DNA of 54,543 nucleotides from a bacterium (GTDB lineage: Bacteria > JAJRZV01), in contig JAJRZV010000017.1 in NCBI GenBank assembly GCA_024275095.1, positions 1 to 54,543 of the forward strand, read 5' to 3'. The notes under the pieces were generated by a model that did no database searches, had not been told where the DNA came from, and saw nothing but the letters and a program-made list of their open reading frames with translations. This document shows, piece by piece, positions 36,852-44,153 of this stretch (position 1 is its first letter; the number at the start of each line of letters is the position of its first letter). Made by a program: the position numbers and the translations under genes.

Positions 36852-37835
36852 TCAGGGCACCTCCACCCGTTGCAAAATCTGGGTGATAATCTGATCCGAA
36901 GTGACGCCTTCTGCCTCTCCTTCGTAGGAAAGAATAATTCGATGCCTGAGAACATCATTAGCAATGTCCTTGACATCCTGCGGCGTTACATACGGACGCC
37001 CTTTGAGAAACGCCATGGCCCGAGCCCCCAGAGCGAGATAAATACTGGCACGGGGTGAAGCTCCGTATTCAATCCATCCTGTTATCTCCTTCAGTCCAAA
37101 CTCTTCAGGGCTGCGTGTTGCAAAAACCACATCCACAATGTAATCCCGCACCTTCTCGTCCATGTGAATATCTTTAACAAGTTGCCGGGCCTCAAGAATG
37201 AACTCGGGACCTGCAATTTTCTTCACCTCAGGAAACCCTTCTATGGCTCGTCGCACAATTTCCTTTTCTTCTTCCTTGGAAGGATAATCCACATTGACCT
37301 TGAGCATAAACCGGTCAACCTGGGCCTCAGGCAACGGGTATGTCCCCTCCTGTTCAATGGGGTTCTGTGTGGCCATCACAAGATACGGTTCCTCGACGTG
37401 AAACGTATTTTCTCCTATGGTCACCTGCTTCTCCTGCATCACTTCAAGGAGTGCGCTCTGAACCTTGGCCGGTGCCCGGTTAATCTCATCAGCCAGAAGT
37501 ATATTGGTGAACACCGGACCTTTCTTTACGGAAAAAGTGCCTGTTCGGTAATCGTATATTTCAGTACCGATAATGTCCGCTGGCAGCAGGTCCGGGGTAA
37601 ATTGAACCCGTGTAAAATTCACATCCAGTGCAGCAGCTACGGTCTTCACCGCTGTTGTTTTAGCCAGTCCCGGTACGCCTTCAAGAAGAATGTGCCCATC
37701 ACAAAGGATGGCCACGAGCATCCTGGTGAGCATGTATCGCTGGCCCACGATTACCCGATCCACCTCCGTCTCCAGCTCCTTGACCTTCAGGTTCATCTCC
37801 TCAATACGCTTTTGAAGTTCTGACATCTGAGCCAT
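36852..37835 (-). CDS. MoxR-family AAA+ ATPase
   Basis: LLEGVPGLAKTTAVKTVAAAL Walker A variant, ILLADEINRAPAKVQSALLEVMQEKQVTIG, VMATQNPIEQEGTYPLPEAQVDRF. Confidence 0.95.
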   Translation of the reverse strand: MAQMSELQKRIEEMNLKVKELETEVDRVIVGQRYMLTRMLVAILCDGHILLEGVPGLAKTTAVKTVAAALDVNFTRVQFTPDLLPADIIGTEIYDYRTGTFSVKKGPVFTNILLADEINRAPAKVQSALLEVMQEKQVTIGENTFHVEEPYLVMATQNPIEQEGTYPLPEAQVDRFMLKVNVDYPSKEEEKEIVRRAIEGFPEVKKIAGPEFILEARQLVKDIHMDEKVRDYIVDVVFATRSPEEFGLKEITGWIEYGASPRASIYLALGARAMAFLKGRPYVTPQDVKDIANDVLRHRIILSYEGEAEGVTSDQIITQILQRVEVP

Positions 37836-37978
37836 GGTTTCCCCCGTTTTTTTGTATATCTACGACATGTGTTTTATCGTGTTTCACAAAAAAACCATCT
37901 TGTGTTTATACCCCTTGCCCGGGAAAAAATAAACGATTACGTAAAAGTCAGAGGTTCAACCCGTAAAACTCTGAACCG

Positions 37979-38530
37979 CTACGAGCCAACCTCTGCAAAT
38001 AAATCCGGGAAAGATTGGAAAAGATCTTTTAAACCACGGCCTTTACGCGCACGTTGAAAGAGAGAATGAATATCATCTCTATGCGGAAGTGTTTCCACGA
38101 TCCTGTAAAATACAGCTTCTTCCTCCTCCATATGATCTCGGAGATTTAGAAAAAGTTCCTTCAACAAAACCTTCAACCTTCTTGTCAGACGCACCTCTCC
38201 CATTTCAATCATATCTAAAGCAACGTGCGCCTTTTCTATAGCACGGGATATAGAAAAATGCTGATCAGAAAGACGCTTCCACCACGTGTCATCAGAGAGT
38301 ATCCCCCACTTTTTTACAAGAGGAAAAAGCACTTCTTCTGAAGGAAAATGAATGTCGAGCAGCAGAACACTGAAAAAATCCAGCGCTTTTTTCAACCTTT
38401 CACGTGCCTTTTTCCCTTCGCCCAGACGAATACCTTCCACCCATTTCACAACCTTCTCCACAGCCTCGTGCTCCTTTAAAAGCTCTTGTGTAATTTTTGA
38501 CATCGGCTCGACATTAACTTTTTCGCTCAC
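37979..38530 (-). CDS. hemerythrin HHE cation-binding domain protein
   Basis: LLKEHEAVEKVV, DIHFPSEEVLFPLV, LSDQHFSISRAI, LRDHMEEEEAVFYRIV. Confidence 0.85.
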   Translation of the reverse strand: MSEKVNVEPMSKITQELLKEHEAVEKVVKWVEGIRLGEGKKARERLKKALDFFSVLLLDIHFPSEEVLFPLVKKWGILSDDTWWKRLSDQHFSISRAIEKAHVALDMIEMGEVRLTRRLKVLLKELFLNLRDHMEEEEAVFYRIVETLPHRDDIHSLFQRARKGRGLKDLFQSFPDLFAEVGS

Positions 38531-38639
38531 AACTGTCCCCTCACCACCATTTGTTTTTTTCTCATATCTTGCATGTTATAACTGAAAAATCTTATTTGTA
38601 TATGACGTCTGTCACACCATCCATCTCTTTCATAATGGT

Positions 38640-38675
38640 GAGGGGCCGCCAGCCTGGCGGCTGGCGGTTGCCCTC
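38640..38675. repeat. strong imperfect hairpin in intergenic space
   Basis: CCGCCAGCC-TGGC-GGCTGGCGG perfect 9-bp stem (38646-38667), extended by GAGGG...CCCTC; no T-tract. Confidence 0.6.
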
Positions 38676-38707
38676 GTGGGGATATGGCTGGAGAGGGAAG
38701 GACGGGT

Positions 38708-39460
38708 TTAAGATGCCTGCATTTCCAGGCTTCCGTATCCAAGTCTCTTGGAAATTTTATCCGCAAAAGACTTTGTCACTACCACAGCACTTTCTTTTTG
38801 CGCCGGTGGAGCAAAAACACTCAACGCAGCGCAAATATCGTTGGTTCTATCTCTTACCGGAATGCTCAATTCCACAAGCCTGTCTCCAATCTCCTTTTCA
38901 GCAAATCCATTTTTTACAACCTTATCAAGCACGTTATCCTGAGACGCTTCCTCTACGAACTGCCTTACCCGTTCATCCAGATGAAATCGTGAAAACCACG
39001 CACCCAGTGCGAAACCTGCGGCCCACTGATCCAGCTCATACGGCTGGCCCTGCAGCGGCAAATCCTCAACATGAGAATGCATTGGTACCACAACCAGGTT
39101 CACAAGAGAACCTTCGTAAATCATTGATACAGAACTGGAAAAACCGTGTTCCTCCCGAATCACGAGAAGTTCCGGATACGCTTCTTTAGCCACCGCATTA
39201 CTGGTTAACAAAGCTCCTCCAATATAAGCCGCCGTGCGGCTCAACATAAAATAACTCTTGCCCCCCGCCCATCTTTCTACCAGGCCCGCCTCTTCGAGCG
39301 TGAGCAATGCTCGATGCACATTCGGGAGAGTCATGTTCACCGCAGTTGCAACATCACGCGCAGTAACAGGCTCCTTTGAGTTCATCACTGCCTGAAGCAC
39401 ATGAAATACCTTCATAAATGATTTGTGAATGCGAACTTCATTGTTCTTTTGTGTCTTCAC
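38708..39460 (-). CDS. IclR-family transcriptional regulator
   Basis: N-terminal wHTH VLQAVMNSKEPVTARDVATAVNMTLPNVHRALLTLEEAGLVER; C-terminal effector domain LVVVPMHSHVEDLP...AAGFALGAW; GTG start with SD AGGAGG. Confidence 0.88.
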   Translation of the reverse strand: MKTQKNNEVRIHKSFMKVFHVLQAVMNSKEPVTARDVATAVNMTLPNVHRALLTLEEAGLVERWAGGKSYFMLSRTAAYIGGALLTSNAVAKEAYPELLVIREEHGFSSSVSMIYEGSLVNLVVVPMHSHVEDLPLQGQPYELDQWAAGFALGAWFSRFHLDERVRQFVEEASQDNVLDKVVKNGFAEKEIGDRLVELSIPVRDRTNDICAALSVFAPPAQKESAVVVTKSFADKISKRLGYGSLEMQAS

Positions 39461-39484
39461 GGTCGTTCCTCCTTTTCTGCGAAA

Positions 39485-39513
39485 AAGTTAACACACCGCG
39501 TCATTTATGTCAA
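39485..39513 (-). promoter_or_regulatory. promoter of the IclR gene
   Basis: Minus strand TTGACA (39508-39513), 17-bp spacer, TAACTT (39485-39490). Confidence 0.6.
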
Positions 39514-39531
39514 GGCTTTTACGCAGTGTGT
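39491..39531. promoter_or_regulatory. inverted-repeat operator flanking the -35 element (candidate IclR autoregulatory site)
   Basis: ACACACCGCGT (39491-39501) and ACGCAGTGTGT (39521-39531): 10/11 inverted match, centres 30 bp apart. Confidence 0.55.
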
Positions 39532-39575
39532 CACACCTGAAATTCGAAAAAAACTCCTTTAAGTCCCTTAAAGCG

Positions 39576-40376
39576 TTAATCCTCCAAAAAAGATAAAATT
39601 TTCTCCTCTACACCCAAATCCCCCCGAAGCATAAATGTTCCAAGGAGGTTCCGTGAAATTGTGTACATTTTTGCAGTTTCACCCAGGAAGGTCTGAAGTT
39701 TAAGCGCTGAAAAATAAAAATACGTATGGCCGGTGTCAGTAATAATGAGAAACTTCACACCTTGAGGCACTGTATAAGTTTTCAAAAGTGCCTGCACATC
39801 AAGCCTTTTAATGACCAGCGGAGGAGAAAGAAGCACCACCTTTGACACACCTCCGTAACGGACCGTTACCCACAGGGCAAGGGTGGCTCCCAGCTCTGCT
39901 CCTACCATGTAAGCCCGTGCCGTCTCCACGTTGCATTGTTTCTTCATTTCCTGAAGAGCACTTTTCACGTCAAAAACCATTTTTGCATATTGAGGTGTCC
40001 CAAAGCTTCTCCAATCAGGTGCGTTTTCTTCTTCCTCCGAGGGAGGCGGATGCCCGGGAAGATTGAAGGAGAGCACACAATAATTGCGGCTCTTCAAAAA
40101 TCGTGCAAAGGTCCGGTAATCATCCATATGACGACCAAGCATGTGGATAAGAAGCACTCCTCCTTTTACCTTTCCCTCCTCCGGAACGTCCAGCCTGCAC
40201 CGTAAAGGATACTCGAACACGGATGGGATGGAACAGTTTTCCTCTGACGCAGTCTCCTTTTCTGGGACTGTCTTCTTTTCCGCCTGTCCAAGCGCAATGC
40301 TCTGGACGAAGACAAAAATCGCACTCAATAATACACCAATAAATTTTGTGCCCGCGGGCACAATGCGTCCTCTCAT
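39576..40376 (-). CDS. exported alpha/beta-hydrolase-like protein
   Basis: Signal peptide; GGVLLIHMLGRHMDDYRTFARFLKSRNYCVLSFNLPGHPPPS; YMVGAELGATLALWVTVRYG nucleophile region (GAELG, atypical, no Ser). Confidence 0.65.
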   Translation of the reverse strand: MRGRIVPAGTKFIGVLLSAIFVFVQSIALGQAEKKTVPEKETASEENCSIPSVFEYPLRCRLDVPEEGKVKGGVLLIHMLGRHMDDYRTFARFLKSRNYCVLSFNLPGHPPPSEEEENAPDWRSFGTPQYAKMVFDVKSALQEMKKQCNVETARAYMVGAELGATLALWVTVRYGGVSKVVLLSPPLVIKRLDVQALLKTYTVPQGVKFLIITDTGHTYFYFSALKLQTFLGETAKMYTISRNLLGTFMLRGDLGVEEKILSFLED

Positions 40377-40422
40377 TTTTCAGGTTCCTGCCCTTCTGGT
40401 TCCCTGACGGTGGCGGTGTCCG

Positions 40423-40788
40423 CTACTCACCCTGAGGAAGAGAAATTTTTCCCTTCCTCCACTGCTGATAGTGTCTTGTGCAGAGCCCCTTTGCGTAATG
40501 CGGCCGATCGCAACCTTTGATTGTGCACTTCTCATGCTTGGGTTTGCGACCCGGGCGCTTGCCCTTCGCAGCACCGGTTTTCTTGCGGCCGACTTTTGCC
40601 TTGCGCCCGCTTCTGCCTGAAACCTTGCCGAGCTCTTTCCACACTCGATTAAGTTCTCTCGTAATAGACCTTTCCAGCTCCTTCTGCTGCTTGCGCAATT
40701 CCTTTACCAGTGCTTTCAGGGGCTCCTCCACCGCCGAGGCCATCAGGTCCCTGAAGGGATTAACACTTTTGCGACCTCTTTTCGCCAT
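40423..40788 (-). CDS. small basic DNA-binding-like protein: helical N-terminus, Lys/Arg-rich linker, C-terminal Cys/His zinc-knuckle-like motif
   Basis: MAKRGRKSVNPFRDLM...GRSGRKAKVGRKKTGAAKGKRPGRKPKHEKCTIKGCDRPHYAKGLCTRHYQQWRKG; ORF extends to 40836. Confidence 0.7.
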   Translation of the reverse strand: MAKRGRKSVNPFRDLMASAVEEPLKALVKELRKQQKELERSITRELNRVWKELGKVSGRSGRKAKVGRKKTGAAKGKRPGRKPKHEKCTIKGCDRPHYAKGLCTRHYQQWRKGKISLPQGE

Positions 40789-41049
40789 AGACATAAATCT
40801 AACATATAAAAATGTAAATTGAAAACAAAAAAACATGTTGAAATGATGTTTTTTATATTTTTTATTTCTTCAAAACACCTTGCATTCTATGTACTTCTTG
40901 ATCCATAAAGACATTATAGAAAGGACATCTCTACACCGAAACAGAAGAAAAAGTAAAAACATGATTAAACAGCAAGGCGTCTTTTTGAGCGGGAAATGGG
41001 ATTTTCTTCTTCATATCCAGTGCGTGTGATTTGCAAAATTTGTTTACCC

Positions 41050-41078
41050 TTGACCTTCCTTCTTCATGTTTACATAAT
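41050..41078 (+). promoter_or_regulatory. sigma70-type promoter of the large lipase-like gene
   Basis: TTGACC (41050-41055), 17-bp spacer, CATAAT (41073-41078). Confidence 0.55.
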
Positions 41079-41117
41079 GTGCGCGTGGGGATTTTAAAAG
41101 GGCATGTTAAAAAAAGA

Positions 41118-44100
41118 ATGAAAAAGAATGTAATTTCCTTTTCCGGAATTTTGCTTTTATTGCTGGTGCTATGCGGGTGCGGCGAAAGGCTGGAAGAAGC
41201 ACCTTATGCAAAAAATGCCATCCCCGCAGACGCGAGCAGCAAGGGCCCACGGGTCGTTTTTGATCCTGAGGCAACACCCGTACCCATCGTTCCGTTCCCC
41301 AGCGACATCATGACCCGCCAGGATCCCTCAAGCCCCACAGGAAAACGCCTGAACCTTCCACTCAACACTGTCACCGAGTTTGAACGAACGATCCGTGCCG
41401 CCATGAACGAGCTCGACGGGTTTGGAAATTTTACGCCTGTATCAGTCGCGTTTGATGGCCCGATAGATATTGAAAAATTCTACTATCTTATGAACGATGG
41501 CATCCCTGAAAACGATCCGGTTGTCGTGGTGAATATCAACGACCTTGCTCCCGATTACGGCTTCCCCGTCACATTTGATGTCGCCCTTGACGACAGGGTT
41601 TCCCTTTATCCTACAATGAGACCTCATAAAATCTTTTTCCCCTACGATCCCCTTGGTTCCTGGGACAATCTTCTTTTCCCCCGAAATAATACCTGCGTAA
41701 TCGGTGGGGAATCGCACTTCATCAATTTCTATTACGTGCAGGACCATATGCTTCGTCTCAAACCTCTGGTTCCATATGACGAGGGCTCGCGTTATGTGGT
41801 CATACTCCGCAAATCTCTCACCGGTGAAAATGGAGAACCCGTGCGACCTCCAAAAGGATTCAAATACGCACATGACCTCGGACATACTGAAGACATCCGT
41901 ACTGCTCTCAATGTATTGAAAGACCGCGCTGGTATTGACGTGTCTCCAGATGATGTGGCTTTTGCCTGGACGTTCACCACACAGACGGTTGTGGATGAAC
42001 TGGTCGCTTTAAGAGAAGGCCTTTACGGCAAAGGCGAGCACGCCTATCTCGCGCGTGAATACCCCGAAGACCTGGTCACAATGCACGACATCGGATTCGA
42101 CTGCGACGACGACAACCCCTATACCTTTTCTGCCACTTATTTAACCAATATGATTCTCGGAATCGTCAACTATTTGTTAAAAGAAGGACTTGTCGAGCTT
42201 CAGGGAAGCATCCGTGACCAGCTTATGATGGATAGCGTGGACTATTTCGCCTTCGGTCACTACACCTCTCCGGACCTCATCAGCAACGAAAGAAAAATTT
42301 TTACACGAAAAAGCGATGGTACATACGTGCATCAACCCGGAGAGGTCCCCTTCATGGTCGCCGTACCCAAACCATCCAAAGCCAACCACTACGCTCAACC
42401 ACCTTATCCTGTAATTATTTTTGGCCACGGGAACGGCGGTTCTCGGCTGCATGCACTGGTTTACGCCAATATTTTCGCCCGCTGGGGGTATGCCACCATC
42501 ACCATAGATGCTGCTGGCCACGGTCCCGACATTGCCCTTGCGTATCTGGGAGGGCCTCCTGAAGTACTCAAAAAAATGGTCGAAAAGGAGCTGGGGGTGC
42601 CTGTATCCCTGGTGCAGATGTTGCTCACTGTCGCTGCTGAAAATCTCTGTTACTCAATTCCAGATGACCTGAAGGATCCTGACAGGTTCGACGATTTCAT
42701 GAATTACATTACGAGCCGGGGGATCCTGCGGGAACTCACGCGTGTAGGAAGGGCTGTGGACGTTAACGGAGACGGAGTGCCCGACTCAGGAGAGACGTTT
42801 TTCACCGCCGATGTAATAAAAACACGCGACATCATGCGTCAGACTGTACTGGATGAAATGAATCTGGTACGCATCCTCAAACACAGGGGACTGGACACCA
42901 ACATGGATTCAGTAATAGATGTGGGGGGACCAGGTACCGAAGTCTACTACACAGGTCAGTCCATGGGAGGAATTCTCGGGGCCATATTTGCAGGCGTGGA
43001 AAAGGATATACACCGATTCGTGCTCAACGTACCCGGTGGAGGACTGATCGACATCATGGTGAGGACATCGCTCACATCTGTTGCACAGCGTATTTTCAAT
43101 GAACTATTGGGACCTGTCTTTGTTGGAGGACCGGTAAATGTGGATGGAACGGTCAGGTATCCGGTCACCATCAACAACGCAAGCCGCTCCACACCGGAGG
43201 TGCTGGAGAATTCTGCAGGAGAGCTGGAAATCGAGCCCGGTGATGTAATCATTGCAAAAAACCTGGACAATGGAGAAGTTTCTTCCACGGTGGTGAATAA
43301 AGACGGCACCTTTAACGTAAGCGTCCCTGCAGACGGAGGAGACCGCATTGTTCTGTACGCAGAGTCCCGGCCCGAAGGGGCCCTGCTCATCCACCTGGAC
43401 GAACGTACAAAGGGTCTGGCTATCAAACGAAACACCTACGACATGATCCGCTTTACCGATACCGCCTCCACGGCCATTGACCGCGCTGAACCCGTCAATT
43501 ACGCTGTGCATTACAACAACTCCGCTGTGTGGCGCATTAACAGGGTGCTCCCGGGTTACCAGCCACGCGATGTGCTCATTCAAATTGCTCTGGGTGATAC
43601 CACCGTGCCCATGGCCACGGGTATCGCTCTTGCCCGGGCAGCAGGATTGCTCACCAGAAAGCGCATGCAAATGCTCGTAGAAAAGGGCATTGTTTTTGGC
43701 CTTCTTGATCGTTATGAAAACGTCGATTTTCTCCCGGGCCTGCCTCCCTTCGATCCCGTTGCAAACTCAGGCGTGAGGTTCCACATGGGCGGAGAATATA
43801 AAGGACCACACGAATATTATGCTTATCCCACATACGATGAGGATACGGGAAGCGACGGGTTGTTCAACGAACAGGAACCCAACTATTCAACAGACAATCC
43901 GGACCCCGATGGAGACGACTTCTGTCCCGATTCCAACCCCGGAGGCACTGAACGAAATGGTGTCCTCGATCCTGGAGAAGATAAAAACGGGAACGGCATT
44001 CTCGAAGTAAATTATGCCCTTCTGGCACAGAACCAGTCCGGCTACTTTTTTACGTACGGAAAAATTCTCGACGGCATCGACGACATTCACGGAGGAGTCG

Positions 44101-44153
44101 ACCCCGCCGAACTCCACATTCTCACACCGCCTTACTGTGTTGTAGAGCCCTGA
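41118..44153 (+). CDS. large lipase-like lipoprotein (virulence-factor-lipase N-terminal-like) with Ca-binding-like acidic repeats
   Basis: Lipobox VLCGC; DPEATPVPIVPFPSDIMTRQDPSSPTGKRLNLP; IIFGHGNGGSRLHALVYANIFARWGYATITIDAAGHG; YTGQSMGGILG; DVNGDGVPDSGE, DTNMDSVIDVG, DPDGDDFCPDSNPGGTERNGVLDPGEDKNGNGILE; ORF extends to 41031 but that overlaps the promoter. Confidence 0.8.
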   Translation: MKKNVISFSGILLLLLVLCGCGERLEEAPYAKNAIPADASSKGPRVVFDPEATPVPIVPFPSDIMTRQDPSSPTGKRLNLPLNTVTEFERTIRAAMNELDGFGNFTPVSVAFDGPIDIEKFYYLMNDGIPENDPVVVVNINDLAPDYGFPVTFDVALDDRVSLYPTMRPHKIFFPYDPLGSWDNLLFPRNNTCVIGGESHFINFYYVQDHMLRLKPLVPYDEGSRYVVILRKSLTGENGEPVRPPKGFKYAHDLGHTEDIRTALNVLKDRAGIDVSPDDVAFAWTFTTQTVVDELVALREGLYGKGEHAYLAREYPEDLVTMHDIGFDCDDDNPYTFSATYLTNMILGIVNYLLKEGLVELQGSIRDQLMMDSVDYFAFGHYTSPDLISNERKIFTRKSDGTYVHQPGEVPFMVAVPKPSKANHYAQPPYPVIIFGHGNGGSRLHALVYANIFARWGYATITIDAAGHGPDIALAYLGGPPEVLKKMVEKELGVPVSLVQMLLTVAAENLCYSIPDDLKDPDRFDDFMNYITSRGILRELTRVGRAVDVNGDGVPDSGETFFTADVIKTRDIMRQTVLDEMNLVRILKHRGLDTNMDSVIDVGGPGTEVYYTGQSMGGILGAIFAGVEKDIHRFVLNVPGGGLIDIMVRTSLTSVAQRIFNELLGPVFVGGPVNVDGTVRYPVTINNASRSTPEVLENSAGELEIEPGDVIIAKNLDNGEVSSTVVNKDGTFNVSVPADGGDRIVLYAESRPEGALLIHLDERTKGLAIKRNTYDMIRFTDTASTAIDRAEPVNYAVHYNNSAVWRINRVLPGYQPRDVLIQIALGDTTVPMATGIALARAAGLLTRKRMQMLVEKGIVFGLLDRYENVDFLPGLPPFDPVANSGVRFHMGGEYKGPHEYYAYPTYDEDTGSDGLFNEQEPNYSTDNPDPDGDDFCPDSNPGGTERNGVLDPGEDKNGNGILEVNYALLAQNQSGYFFTYGKILDGIDDIHGGVDPAELHILTPPYCVVEP

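Noticed and set aside
37948-37977. Overlapping competing hairpins TCAGAG/CTCTGA and GGTTCA/TGAACC (tRNA-like GGTTCAA)
   Set aside because: Too short for a tRNA or riboswitch call; at most a weak terminator after the hemerythrin gene
41104-41121. MLKKE* mini-ORF (ATG TTA AAA AAA GAA TGA) overlapping the lipase-like start
   Set aside because: Possible leader peptide but only five codons with no clear SD; chance occurrence likely
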